Source: Streptomyces akebiae | GTDB taxonomy: Bacteria > Actinomycetota > Actinomycetes > Streptomycetales > Streptomycetaceae | Assembly: GCF_019599145.1 (NCBI RefSeq) | Contig: NZ_CP080647.1 | Coordinates: 7,812,001-7,876,000, forward strand | Direction: 5' to 3' | DNA length: 64,000 nt | Part shown: piece by piece, positions 24,130-32,883 of the stretch | Layout of the letters: each line of letters begins with the position of its first letter | Position numbering within the stretch: position 1 is the first letter of the stretch | Program-made: the position numbers and the translations under genes | The notes under the pieces: generated by a model | What the model was told of the DNA's origin: nothing | The model's database searches: none | The model's input: the letters and a program-made list of their open reading frames with translations, nothing else

Positions 24130-25020
24130 TCACTCGTTCTCGGCGTCGCCGACACCCACCACCGTGAGGTAGGCGCGGTCCACGTCGGCGTCCTCCAGGC
24201 AGCCGCGCAACCGCAGGCGGTCGTGGTCAGTGAGGGCGGGGCGGACGACCCCGGCGAACAGGCCGTCGCCGAGTTCGCCGAGCGTGGTCCGCCGCAGGGG
24301 CACCGATGTGGAATTTCGGCAGCGTTCCCAGGCCTGGGAAGCGGCCATGGACTGCCGCTCGGCGGTCACGGGCACGCCACGCATGTCCACCCGGACGATC
24401 ACAGAGGTCGCCTCGGCCTCGTTTCCCTCCTCCTTCCTGGTCTGCGTGAGGTCGGCAAGCCCGACCACCAGCGAGACCAGCAGACCGACACCGACGCCCA
24501 CGGTGATCAACCGCGCCACCCGCCCCCGTCCCCGGCCCCCGCCGACCGGCACTCTGTCCTCCAGATCGGCGTCCGGCGCCGGATCGGGCGCGGTGAGCAC
24601 CGCCAGCCGCCCGGCGAGATGCCGCTCCGCCGTCGGCCGGGCCGTGACCGACGCGATCCGCTGCACCAGCCACGCGATCCCCGACAGCACCACACCGGTG
24701 ATCAACAACACCGGCACGAAGACATACGTACGACTCGCCGGATCCTCCAGCCAGCGGAACCGGTCGCCAGGTTCACGCGCGTGCGACTGCCGCAGCCGGG
24801 CCAGCGCGTCCTGCTGCCGCCGGTCGCTCTCCCGGATCCGCTCCTCGATCCGCGCCAGCCGCCCCCACAGCACGAGCCCGAGCAACAGCACCCCGACGAT
24901 CAGGAGCAGCACCCCACTGATGATGGCCCGCTGCCACTGCCACCGGTAGAGGTAGACGACGAAGTAGACGCCCGCGCCGACCGCCGCCGAGCCCCCGAAG
25001 AGGTAAGCGAGGCGCCTCAT
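24130..25020 (-). CDS. Membrane protein coupled to the PEP-utilising enzyme gene
   Basis: A 296-residue protein with four likely membrane helices: two near the N-terminus (LAYLFGGSAAVGAGVYFVV; IISGVLLLIVGVLLLGLVLW), then after a charged helical stretch VFVPVLLITGVVLSGIAWLV, and later LITVGVGVGLLVSLVVGLAD. The C-terminal about 80 residues look extracytoplasmic, with two cysteines (WERCRNS; LRGCLED) that could form a disulfide. ATG 25020 overlaps the stop of the upstream gene (TGATG), so the two proteins are probably made together. No family is recognised. Confidence 0.65.
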   Translation of the reverse strand: MRRLAYLFGGSAAVGAGVYFVVYLYRWQWQRAIISGVLLLIVGVLLLGLVLWGRLARIEERIRESDRRQQDALARLRQSHAREPGDRFRWLEDPASRTYVFVPVLLITGVVLSGIAWLVQRIASVTARPTAERHLAGRLAVLTAPDPAPDADLEDRVPVGGGRGRGRVARLITVGVGVGLLVSLVVGLADLTQTRKEEGNEAEATSVIVRVDMRGVPVTAERQSMAASQAWERCRNSTSVPLRRTTLGELGDGLFAGVVRPALTDHDRLRLRGCLEDADVDRAYLTVVGVGDAENE

Positions 25021-27461
25021 CACGAACCCTCCGCCCGCACGTCGCCGGAGCCGCCGTCGACCGTCACCCGGGTGCCCGGCGGGAAGCGGCGCACCGCGTC
25101 GCCGACGCCCACCACGGCCGGCACACCGAACTCCCGGGCCAGCACCGCGAGATGGGACAACGGGCTGCCCGTCTGCGCCACCAGCCCCGCGACGCGCGAC
25201 AACAGCGGAGCCAGCGCCGGATCGAGCGTCCGGACCACCAGCACGGCGTCCGCCGGCCCGGTCCCCTCGCCGTCCCACACCGTGCCGACGCCCCGACCGC
25301 CGGACACACCCCGGCCTCCGTTGCCCTCTCCCGGACGAGAACGCCCGGCGGTGCGCTCGGCGACCACCACACCGCCCTCCGCGAGCCGGAACCGGTCCGG
25401 GAGCGGCGCGGACAGGGCCCGGGGCGACCGTGCCGCGAAGTCCCCCGGCAGCCCACCGGTCTCCAGTGCGGTCACGAACTCCTTCCACCGCAGCAGCCCC
25501 ACCCGCCGCACCTCACCCAGCACACCCCGGGCGAACAACCTGCGCGCCGCCTCCCGCACCAGCCTGACCTGCAGCTCCTGCACCCAGCGGATCCGCAGCC
25601 GCAGGGCCTCGCGCGGCGGGAGGGCGCCAGGGCAGACGGAGACCGCGCGGCGGGAGGACGGGAGGGGGGCCGCGCTGTCGCCGGGGGCGGTGGAGACGGA
25701 CACGAAGGGGGATGCGGATGTGGTTGCGGATGTAGTGGCGGTGGCGGTGGCGGTGGCGGTGGCGGTGGCGGTGGCGGTTGTGGCTGCGGCGAGGGCGGCG
25801 GATGCGGCGGTGGTCGCGGAGGCGCCGTTCCGGTGGACGGGCTCGGGCGGGGGCAGTCGCAGGTCACCCCACAGGCTCGGAGCCGTCAGGGCGAGGACCA
25901 CGGGCTCGGCGGCCACCACCTGGTGGTCCGACAAGGTCCGGTCCCGGTACCTCGAATCGGTCAGCGTGGCGAGAGCGGTACCGGAGGCCGTGACATGGGG
26001 CTCCGGAAGGAGGGCACCGGCCAGAGCCTCCTGCGCGTGCAGCGAGACCAGGACGGAGCGCGTCCAGCGCAGGGCCGAGATCAAGTCGACGGTCGGCAGC
26101 TCGCCGGCCGACGGGGTCTCGACCAGCCGCCGGTCGACGTCGGCCACCAGGTCCGTCGCCAGACCCGGCAACGTCGAGGTCAGCCGCCCCACCCGCCAGG
26201 CTGCACCGAGCCGCCGGGCGCCCGGCGCGGGGTTGAGCCACGCCAGCCCCGGGTGTCTCGGCGGGACGGCACCCAGCAGCCGCAGGTCCGCCGCGGCCCG
26301 GCCCCCGACCGCCGTGACGACCGGCGCCGACCGCAACCGCCGACGCGACGCGCTCCCGCCGAGATCGAGCGCGAAGGCCAGCCCCCGCGCCATCGGCGCC
26401 ACCCACAGATCCTCCTCCAGCGGCTCCAACTGCCCCGGCAGGGTCTCCGCCACCGGCCCGGGACCGAGCAGCCGCGCGCCACGCGGCGGACGGGGCCCCA
26501 TCGCCGTGATCGGACGACTCTGGAGCAACCACAGCCGCCCGCCCTCGTCGAAACCGAACTCGATGTCCTGGGCCCCGCCGAACACCCGGGCGGCCCGCCG
26601 CGCGAGACGCGCCAGACGACGCAACTCGGCGGCGGTGAGCAACGCCCCACTTCCGCCGGCCGCCCGCACGGCCCGGGACTGCTCCGCCCCGGACTGCTCC
26701 GCCTCAGACTGTTCCGCCCCGGACGGTTCCACTCCTGGGGGTTCCGTCCCGGGCGATTCGGCTCCTGACCGTTCCACCCCTGAGGGTTCTTCCGCCCCGG
26801 GCGATTCCGTCCGCAGCAGCCGCCCCCACCTGCTCAACCAGTAGCTCGTCCCCGGCCGCTCCCCGCTCACCAACGTGTCGGGCCCGCCCCGCACCGCGCT
26901 GACCAGCATCCGATCGGTCCGCCCGGCCACGGGATCCGCGCCGAACAGCACACCCCCGACCCGGGCCCTGAGCATCGGCTGGACGAGCACGGCCATGGGA
27001 GCACTGCCACCGTCGGGCCGCCGCGCCGAGCCCAGCACCGTGCGCACCGCCGCCCGGAACTCCTCCCACCCCCGCACATCGAGCACGGAGTCGAACCGTC
27101 CCGCCAGAGAGGACTCCTCCGTGTCCTCCTGCGGCGAGGAGGACCGTACGACGAGGGAACGCGCACCATGCCGGGACAACTCGGCCCAGGCGCGCGACAG
27201 GTCCCGCCCGTCGTCAGGGTCCCGCCGCCGGTCATCCGCGTCCCGAGGGTCGTACGGGATCACGAACCCGGGCAGCACCGGCAACCCCGCGCGCGCCGCA
27301 CGCGCGAGATGGGCCGCCTTCGAGCCGGTGAGCAGCGGCAGCGAAGCCGTCGGCTGGTCCAGGAGGACGACGTGAGAACCGACTGTGCCGCCACCCCGGG
27401 GCGGAGCCCCGCCGTGCGCACCGTCTCCGTGTTCTCCGTGACGTTCGTCGAGCGTCGTCAT
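25020..27461 (-). CDS. PEP/pyruvate-binding and PEP-utilising mobile-domain protein (rifampin phosphotransferase-like)
   Basis: An 813-residue enzyme with the layout of PEP synthase and rifampin phosphotransferase. An N-terminal PPDK-type ATP-binding domain (GSKAAHLARAARAGLPVLPGF; VVRSSSPQEDTEESSLAGRFDS; DIEFGFDEGGRLWLLQSRPIT) leads to a divergent central region. The C-terminal swivelling domain has its phosphohistidine in TGSPLSHLAVLAREFGVPA. The central region shares no motif I know with Rph, so rifampin is not implied. Two low-complexity inserts are unusual: an acidic Pro/Ser/Glu repeat encoded at about 26680-26812, and an alternating Ala-Thr tract. ATG 27461 follows TGGAGGG; an earlier in-frame TTG at 27488 is unlikely. 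No rifamycin-associated element is evident upstream (27462-27676). Confidence 0.75.
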   Translation of the reverse strand: MTTLDERHGEHGDGAHGGAPPRGGGTVGSHVVLLDQPTASLPLLTGSKAAHLARAARAGLPVLPGFVIPYDPRDADDRRRDPDDGRDLSRAWAELSRHGARSLVVRSSSPQEDTEESSLAGRFDSVLDVRGWEEFRAAVRTVLGSARRPDGGSAPMAVLVQPMLRARVGGVLFGADPVAGRTDRMLVSAVRGGPDTLVSGERPGTSYWLSRWGRLLRTESPGAEEPSGVERSGAESPGTEPPGVEPSGAEQSEAEQSGAEQSRAVRAAGGSGALLTAAELRRLARLARRAARVFGGAQDIEFGFDEGGRLWLLQSRPITAMGPRPPRGARLLGPGPVAETLPGQLEPLEEDLWVAPMARGLAFALDLGGSASRRRLRSAPVVTAVGGRAAADLRLLGAVPPRHPGLAWLNPAPGARRLGAAWRVGRLTSTLPGLATDLVADVDRRLVETPSAGELPTVDLISALRWTRSVLVSLHAQEALAGALLPEPHVTASGTALATLTDSRYRDRTLSDHQVVAAEPVVLALTAPSLWGDLRLPPPEPVHRNGASATTAASAALAAATTATATATATATATATTSATTSASPFVSVSTAPGDSAAPLPSSRRAVSVCPGALPPREALRLRIRWVQELQVRLVREAARRLFARGVLGEVRRVGLLRWKEFVTALETGGLPGDFAARSPRALSAPLPDRFRLAEGGVVVAERTAGRSRPGEGNGGRGVSGGRGVGTVWDGEGTGPADAVLVVRTLDPALAPLLSRVAGLVAQTGSPLSHLAVLAREFGVPAVVGVGDAVRRFPPGTRVTVDGGSGDVRAEGS
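25735..25776. repeat. GTGGCG hexanucleotide repeat in the PEP-utilising gene
   Basis: Seven perfect GTGGCG units, in frame on the minus strand, encode alternating Ala-Thr in the linker before the C-terminal domains. The perfect copies suggest recent expansion by slippage. Confidence 0.85.
26680..26812. repeat. Degenerate 15-18 bp coding repeat (Pro/Ser/Glu/Gln-rich linker)
   Basis: Repeated CCGGACTGYTCCGCC-like units encode variants of SGAEQSEAEQ and PPGVEPSG between the ATP-grasp lobe and the QSRPIT segment of the PEP-utilising protein. Confidence 0.65.
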
Positions 27462-27676
27462 CGAGCACCCTCCAGGACCGACCGTCAACAGGGGGGACGT
27501 GAGGAAGAGGCCCTACGCCTGACGACGGAACGAAGGATGGGGGCAGGCCACCACCGAATTGTCGGGGTGCCCGCGGCCACAGCGGTGACGTACCTCCTGA
27601 CCCCAATAGTCCCACCGCCCCGCTTTTCGTGTCGACCGGGAACCCTCCCCCGGCCGTCGCCGCCACACCACCCCAC

Positions 27677-29089
27677 TCACTCGGGCGGGAGCACCCCGCA
27701 CAACGCCTCCACCGCCGCCCCGTACGCGTGCTCCGGCGGCGTCGCATACCCCACGACCAGCCCGTCCGGAGCGTCCTCCCTCGCCTCGGGATGCCGGAAC
27801 GCCGCCAGCCCGTCCAGCGCGACACCCCGCCACGCCGCCGCCTTCACCGCCGACCGCTCGGTACCGGGCGGCAGCCGCAGCACGGCGTGCAGCCCGGCGG
27901 CGATCCCGGTGACCTCGATGTGCGGCGCGTGCGCGGCCAGGGCCGCCACCAGCCGGTCCCGACGCGCCCGGTACCGCTGCCGCATACGCCGCACATGACG
28001 GTCGTACGCCCCGGACCCCACGAAGTCCGCCAGCGCCAGCTGCTCCGGCACGCTCGCCCACGCCTCCCGCTCGCCCTTGGCCTCCACCACGGCGCCCACG
28101 AGCCGCTCCGGCAACACCATCCACCCCAGCCGCAGCGCGGGCGACAGGCTCTTGCTGACCGAGCCGATGAAGACGACCCGCTCGGGATCCAGTCCCTGCA
28201 CGGCCCCGACGGGCTTGCGGTCGTAACGGAACTCCCCGTCGTAGTCGTCCTCCAGAATCAGCCCGCCACGCGCGCGTGCCCAGTCCACCACCGCGGCCCG
28301 CCGCTCGGGACGCAGCGGCCCGCCGGTGGGGAACTGGTGCGCGGGCGTGAGCAGCACCGCCCTCTCCCGGTCCAGCCCGTCCACCCGGGCACCGTCCTCG
28401 TCGAGCGCCAGCGGAACGGTCCGTACGGAGGCCGCCGCCAGCAGCTCACGGTGGAAGCCCAGCCCGTACGACTCCACGGCCAGCGGTCCCCGCAGCACCC
28501 GACCGTGGAACAGCAGCCGCAACGCGTGCGCGAAACCGGAGCAGACCACGATCCGCGAGGCCTCGGTCCGCACGCCCCGCGCCCGTGCCAGGTACTCGGC
28601 GAGCGCCTCCCGCAGCTCGACCCGGCCCGCCGGATCACCCGGCCCGAACGCCTCGCTCGGCGCCCGCGTCAGCGCCCTGCGGTACGACGCCGCCCAGGCC
28701 GCCCGCGGGAACGCCGACGCGTCCGGCGTGCCCTGCCGCAGATCGTGCCGCGGCCCACGCGCGCGTTGCGGCACCTTCCGAGGCACGCGCGCTGCGGCGC
28801 CCAGGGGTTCGACCCGCTCCGCGACCCGCGTGCCCGACCCCTGCCGGGCGGTCAGCCAGCCCTCCGCGACCAGTTCCGCGTACGCGTCGGCGACCGTGTT
28901 GCGCGCGACGCCCAGATCCGCGGCGAGCGAGCGGTACGGGGGCAGGCGGGTCCCGGGCGCCAGCCGACCACCACGCACCGCGTCCCGCAACGCCCGGATC
29001 AGCGCCGCCCGTCGCCCACCCCCACCGGACAGTTCGAGATGCAGATCGGCCCCGATCGACTCCGCGGAATTGACCCAAGAATCCACCAT
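27677..29089 (-). CDS. MocR-type regulator (GntR winged helix fused to a PLP aminotransferase fold)
   Basis: A 470-residue protein. The N-terminal GntR winged helix (about residues 15-90; LPPYRSLAADLGVARNTVADAYAELVAEGW) is joined to a fold-type I aminotransferase domain with the PLP lysine in FIGSVSKSLSPALRLGWM and aspartate in LILEDDYDGEFRYDR. MocR/PdxR proteins sense PLP or its aldimines and often control the divergent neighbour. Here that is the AhpD-like gene 41 bp away, so direct control of that promoter is likely. Confidence 0.88.
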   Translation of the reverse strand: MVDSWVNSAESIGADLHLELSGGGGRRAALIRALRDAVRGGRLAPGTRLPPYRSLAADLGVARNTVADAYAELVAEGWLTARQGSGTRVAERVEPLGAAARVPRKVPQRARGPRHDLRQGTPDASAFPRAAWAASYRRALTRAPSEAFGPGDPAGRVELREALAEYLARARGVRTEASRIVVCSGFAHALRLLFHGRVLRGPLAVESYGLGFHRELLAAASVRTVPLALDEDGARVDGLDRERAVLLTPAHQFPTGGPLRPERRAAVVDWARARGGLILEDDYDGEFRYDRKPVGAVQGLDPERVVFIGSVSKSLSPALRLGWMVLPERLVGAVVEAKGEREAWASVPEQLALADFVGSGAYDRHVRRMRQRYRARRDRLVAALAAHAPHIEVTGIAAGLHAVLRLPPGTERSAVKAAAWRGVALDGLAAFRHPEAREDAPDGLVVGYATPPEHAYGAAVEALCGVLPPE

Positions 29090-29130
29090 GGAAATGCACC
29101 CTACGACAGGTCTTTCCGCCCCATAGATTC

Positions 29131-29688
29131 ATGGTCATGACGACGAACACGACAGCGACCGCCATGACAGCCACCGACACGACAGCGACCTACACGACAG
29201 CCGCGAACACCGCAGAGACCGACAAGACGGCGGCGGCCGCCCATCCCCGGCTCGACCTCGCGAAGTCCGCGCGGAACGCGTTCCGCGCCCTCATCGGCTT
29301 CGACGCGGTGGCCCGCGAGGGCATCGACCCCGCCCTGGTCGAACTGATCCAGATCCGCGCCTCCCACCTCAACCACTGCGCCTACTGCCTCCACATGCAC
29401 ACCAACGACGCCCGCAAGGCCGGGGAGAGCGAGGACCGGCTGCACATGATCCCGGTCTGGCGCGAGGCCCGGCACTTCTTCACCGCCCGCGAACAGGCCG
29501 CGCTCGCCCTCACCGAAGCGGTCACCCTCGTCGCCGACGGCGGCGTCCCCGACGCCGTCTACGCCGAAGCCGCCACCCACTTCGACGACACCGAACTGGC
29601 CCGCGTCCTCGCCCTGATCTGCACCATCAACACGTGGAACCGCATCGCCCTCGCCACCGCCAAACAAGCCGGCACGGACGGCCGCTAG
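29131..29688 (+). CDS. Carboxymuconolactone decarboxylase/AhpD-like protein
   Basis: A 185-residue protein with the AhpD core: HCAYCLHMHTNDARKAG provides the redox CxxC and the catalytic His, preceded by LVELIQIRASHLN. Members are alkylhydroperoxidase-like or thiol-dependent. The N-terminal about 35 residues form a repetitive Thr/Ala tract (TATAMTATDTTATYTTAAN) from a short DNA repeat, absent from typical members. The true start may be ATG 29137 or later. It is divergent from the MocR gene, its likely regulator. Its stop codon lies in a 9-bp tandem repeat. Confidence 0.85.
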   Translation: MVMTTNTTATAMTATDTTATYTTAANTAETDKTAAAAHPRLDLAKSARNAFRALIGFDAVAREGIDPALVELIQIRASHLNHCAYCLHMHTNDARKAGESEDRLHMIPVWREARHFFTAREQAALALTEAVTLVADGGVPDAVYAEAATHFDDTELARVLALICTINTWNRIALATAKQAGTDGR

Positions 29689-29722
29689 AACTGCCAGAAC
29701 TGCTAGAACTGCCAGAACTGCT
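29687..29722. repeat. 9-bp tandem repeat at the end of the AhpD-like gene
   Basis: Four units alternating AGAACTGCC and AGAACTGCT begin within the TAG stop. They lie in the 158-bp gap between the AhpD-like gene (+) and gltD (-). A GACGGCC-rich run follows (about 29795-29815). Confidence 0.85.
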
Positions 29723-29846
29723 CACCGCCTGCCCGGCGCCGCACCGACGACCGAAGCGCTGTTTCCGCGACGACCGAACCGGCCTAGGCGACGACGGCCG
29801 ACGGCCGACGGCCGGTGGACCGGTGGCCAATGGCCGTGGCCGGTGG

Positions 29847-31334
29847 CTACACCGTCATCGGGCGGTCGTACGGTCCGATCGGTGCCGGCAGGCGGTCCGC
29901 CCCGGTCAGCCCACGGTCGACCGAGGCAGCCACGGACCTCCCCTCGGCGATCGCCCACACGATCAGGGACTGCCCACGGGCGGCGTCCCCCGCGGCGTAC
30001 ACCCCGGGCACGTTCGTCGCGAAGTCCGGCCCCCGCGCGATCGTCCCGCGCGGATCGAGGGCCAGCCCCAACTGCTCCAGGAGCCCGTCGTGCCGATCCG
30101 GGCCGGAGAACCCGAGCGCGAGCAGGACGAGATCGGCGGGCAGCGTCCGCTCGGTACCCGACCGGGCCAGCCGCCGCTCGTCCACCTCGACCAGGTGCAG
30201 GGCCCGCACCCGCCCCGACCCGTCCCCGGTGAAGCGGAGCGTGGAGGCCGCGAAGAGCCGCGCGTCCGCGTCCGCCGCAGGCGCGGACCGAAGATCCCGA
30301 GCCTCCTCGTGCGCCGCCGAGAGCCGGTACACCTTCGGATACGTCGGCCACGGATCGACGTCCTCGTCACGCTCCGCCTCCGGCAGCGGATAGATGTCCA
30401 ACTGGGTCACCGAAGCGGCCCCTTCCCGCACCGCGGTCCCCAGACAGTCCGCCCCCGTGTCACCACCCCCGACGATCACGACATGCTTCCCTGCCGCCGA
30501 CAACGGCGACACCTCCAGATCCCCCTCACACACCCGGTCGGCCAACGGCAGATACTCCATCGCCTGATGAACCCCGGCCAACTCCCGCCCGGGCACGTCC
30601 AGTTCCCGCCACGCCGTGGCCCCCGTCGCGATCACCACCGCGTCGTACCGGGCCCGCAACTCGGCCGCCCCGACGTCCACCCCGACCGCGGTCGACGTCC
30701 GGAACTTCGTGCCCTCCGCCCGCATTTGCTCCAACCGCCGGTCCAGATGGCGCCGCTCCATCTTGAACGCCGGGATCCCGTACCGCAGCAACCCGCCGAT
30801 CCGGTCGGCCCGTTCGTACACCGCGACCGTGTGCCCGGCCCGCGTCAACTGCTGCGCCGCCGCGAGCCCGGTGGGCCCCGAGCCGACGACGGCGACCGTC
30901 TTCCCCGACAGCCGGTCGGGCGGACGCGGCGGGGTGAAACCGTCCTCCCAGGCCCGGTCCGCGATGGCCACCTCCACGTTCTTGATGGTCACCGCGGGCT
31001 GGTTGATCGCCAGCACACACCCCGCCTCACAGGGGGCGGGACACAACCGCCCGGTGAACTCGGGAAAGTTGTTCGTGGCGTGCAACCGGTCGCTCGCCGC
31101 CCGCCAGTCCTCCCGCGACACGAGATCGTTCCACTCGGGGATCAGATTCCCCAGCGGACAGGCGTCGTGACAGAACGGGATCCCGCAGTCCATGCAGCGG
31201 TCGGCCTGCTTGCTGATGATCGGCAGCAGAGCCCCGGGAACATACACCTCGTCCCAGTCCCGGACCCGCTCCTCCACGGGGCGACGGGGCCAGTCCTCGC
31301 GTGGTGTGGTCAGAAAACCCTTGGGATCGGCCAT
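29847..31334 (-). CDS. gltD: Glutamate synthase small-subunit-like NADPH oxidoreductase
   Basis: A 495-residue flavoprotein of the GltD family. The N-terminal 4Fe-4S cysteines are in CMDCGIPFCHDACPLGN and CPAPCEAGCVLA. An FAD site follows (VVGSGPTGLAAAQQL), then an NADPH site (VIVGGGDTGADCLG) and the C-terminal GVYAAGDAARGQSLIVWAI. In glutamate synthase it feeds electrons to GltB. No gltB is in this window, so it may pair with a distant GltB or serve another oxidoreductase. ATG 31334 follows GGGAG; a start 15 nt upstream is less likely. The DUF1772 gene lies 64 bp upstream on the same strand. Confidence 0.88.
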   Translation of the reverse strand: MADPKGFLTTPREDWPRRPVEERVRDWDEVYVPGALLPIISKQADRCMDCGIPFCHDACPLGNLIPEWNDLVSREDWRAASDRLHATNNFPEFTGRLCPAPCEAGCVLAINQPAVTIKNVEVAIADRAWEDGFTPPRPPDRLSGKTVAVVGSGPTGLAAAQQLTRAGHTVAVYERADRIGGLLRYGIPAFKMERRHLDRRLEQMRAEGTKFRTSTAVGVDVGAAELRARYDAVVIATGATAWRELDVPGRELAGVHQAMEYLPLADRVCEGDLEVSPLSAAGKHVVIVGGGDTGADCLGTAVREGAASVTQLDIYPLPEAERDEDVDPWPTYPKVYRLSAAHEEARDLRSAPAADADARLFAASTLRFTGDGSGRVRALHLVEVDERRLARSGTERTLPADLVLLALGFSGPDRHDGLLEQLGLALDPRGTIARGPDFATNVPGVYAAGDAARGQSLIVWAIAEGRSVAASVDRGLTGADRLPAPIGPYDRPMTV

Positions 31335-31398
31335 GGCCGTCTCCCTCACGGAGAGGTACGCGTACGGGCCACGATACGACGCGCCCGCCGCCCCCGCC

Positions 31399-31878
31399 TC
31401 AGGCGAGCGCCAGCAGGTACGACAGGGCCGCGGCAGCCGCGGCGACCGCCCGCACGTGGTTCCACGTCGTCCACCGGCTCACGTAATCGCGCCAGTACGT
31501 CGCCGCCTCCGGCGTGCCCGGGTCCAGCTTCGCGAGCGTGTCGTTGCGCGGCACGTTCGCCACCATCGTGACCCCGAAGCAGCCGAACAGATACAGCACG
31601 CTGCCCAGCAGCAGTTCGACCCTGCCCTCGTCCGGCCACAGCACGAACGTCACGACGGCCAGCACGGCACACAGCACAGCCGTGCCCACGAACACGAGCA
31701 TGAACGCCGGCGTCAGAGCACTCACATTGATCGCCTGCATCGCCGCCACGCCCTGCGCGGGCGGCAACGACGCCAGCCCCTTCATCACGAACGTCGAGAA
31801 CCCGCAGAACACGCCCGCCACGATCGCCGTCCCGAGCAGTCCCAGCACCGTCAGCACGAAGTACGGCCCATCGATCAT
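31399..31878 (-). CDS. DUF1772 (anthrone oxygenase-like) membrane protein
   Basis: A 159-residue protein with four membrane helices (VLTVLGLLGTAIVAGVFCGF; FMLVFVGTAVLCAVLAVVTF; LLLGSVLYLFGCFGVTMVAN; and a C-terminal helix). The motif NVPRNDTLAKLDP, with WRDYVSRWTTWNHVR, is characteristic of DUF1772. Some members take part in aromatic polyketide oxidation; no polyketide genes are near. ATG 31878 follows GGTGGGAG. Confidence 0.8.
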   Translation of the reverse strand: MIDGPYFVLTVLGLLGTAIVAGVFCGFSTFVMKGLASLPPAQGVAAMQAINVSALTPAFMLVFVGTAVLCAVLAVVTFVLWPDEGRVELLLGSVLYLFGCFGVTMVANVPRNDTLAKLDPGTPEAATYWRDYVSRWTTWNHVRAVAAAAAALSYLLALA

Positions 31879-32059
31879 GTCCGCTCCCACCTCGATCCCT
31901 CGAAGATCCTGCCCACCACCCGACAACACGACCAGTGAACCTCCGCACACCCCCCCCGGCCCCCACGGCCAAGACGCTCACCCGCATACGCACGAGGCCG
32001 ACCGGGACCCGCGCCGACCGCTGCTCCGGGGGCCCCTCCCCCTCCCCCCTCCCCGCCCC

Positions 32060-32743
32060 TCACCCCACCCCCCGCCACCCCCGCAGTGTCGCCTCCACCG
32101 TGACCGTGATCCGTCGGCGTGCCTCGTACCGGGGCACGCCGGTCATCAGGAGGTGGTCGTACGGCGTGTCCACGTGGCGTACCGACGCGATGACCGCCGA
32201 GGTCACCGCGAACTCCGTCAGCGCGCGCCCCGCCGCGCTGCGCCCGACGCGGCCGCTGCCGCGCACCGAGGCGTGGGCGGCGATCTCCCGGGCCCGCTCG
32301 GGCGGACAGCCGGGGAACAGCCGTCCTATCTCCGCGGCGAACGCGTCCGTGAAGCGCACGTCCTCCGCGGCCCGCCGCCGCGCGTCCCGTATCCGCCGTC
32401 GGCGTCGCACCTCCGCGTCCGCCAGGCACCGTTCCTCGGCCCGGGCGAGCCCCGCCTCCTCGACCAGGACTCCCTGCCGCTCGTACCGGCTCCGGCGCCG
32501 GTTGAACCGTACGACCACCGCCGACAGCGAGCTCTCCTCCCGCGCCCTCCGGGTGAGCGCGGTGTCGCCCCGAGGCAGGAACACCAGGTGCCCGAGGTCC
32601 GCGCAGTCCAGGCAACGCGGTGCCCCCTCCTCCAGGACCAGCAGCGCCACCGGACCGCCCCGGCACTCGGCGCAGTGCTTCTTCCTGAGTGCCTGCACGA
32701 CGACAAGTCCGGTACGGGGCGGGGGAGTAGCGAGTGCTGCCAT
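32060..32743 (-). CDS. DUF2293 domain protein with a zinc-ribbon-like N-terminus
   Basis: A 227-residue basic protein. Two CxxC pairs (CAECRGG and CLDCADLG) near the N-terminus could form a zinc ribbon. A long Arg-rich helical middle (RRRRRIRDARRRAAEDVRF) and the DUF2293 domain (FAAEIGRLFPGCPPERAREIAAHAS; RHVDTPYDHLLMTGVPRYEARRRI) follow. The function is unknown; the Arg-rich region and cysteines would suit nucleic-acid binding. ATG 32743 is used because it precedes the conserved part. It is divergent from the kinase-like gene. Confidence 0.75.
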   Translation of the reverse strand: MAALATPPPRTGLVVVQALRKKHCAECRGGPVALLVLEEGAPRCLDCADLGHLVFLPRGDTALTRRAREESSLSAVVVRFNRRRSRYERQGVLVEEAGLARAEERCLADAEVRRRRRIRDARRRAAEDVRFTDAFAAEIGRLFPGCPPERAREIAAHASVRGSGRVGRSAAGRALTEFAVTSAVIASVRHVDTPYDHLLMTGVPRYEARRRITVTVEATLRGWRGVG

Positions 32744-32883
32744 ACGCGGTTCATTCCCCCTGGTGTCCGCGTGGTCACGCCGTCCTCGGAGCCGACTGCC
32801 GGCCCGGTTGCCGATGCGACTGCCGACCCGGCTGCCGTCCTGACCGCCGACCGGGTCGGGCACGGCGCCCGGTGGGCGGCATC

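Noticed and set aside
27462..27676. Rifamycin-associated element upstream of the PEP-utilising gene
   Set aside because: I looked for a roughly 19-bp inverted repeat such as precedes rifamycin-resistance genes and saw none.
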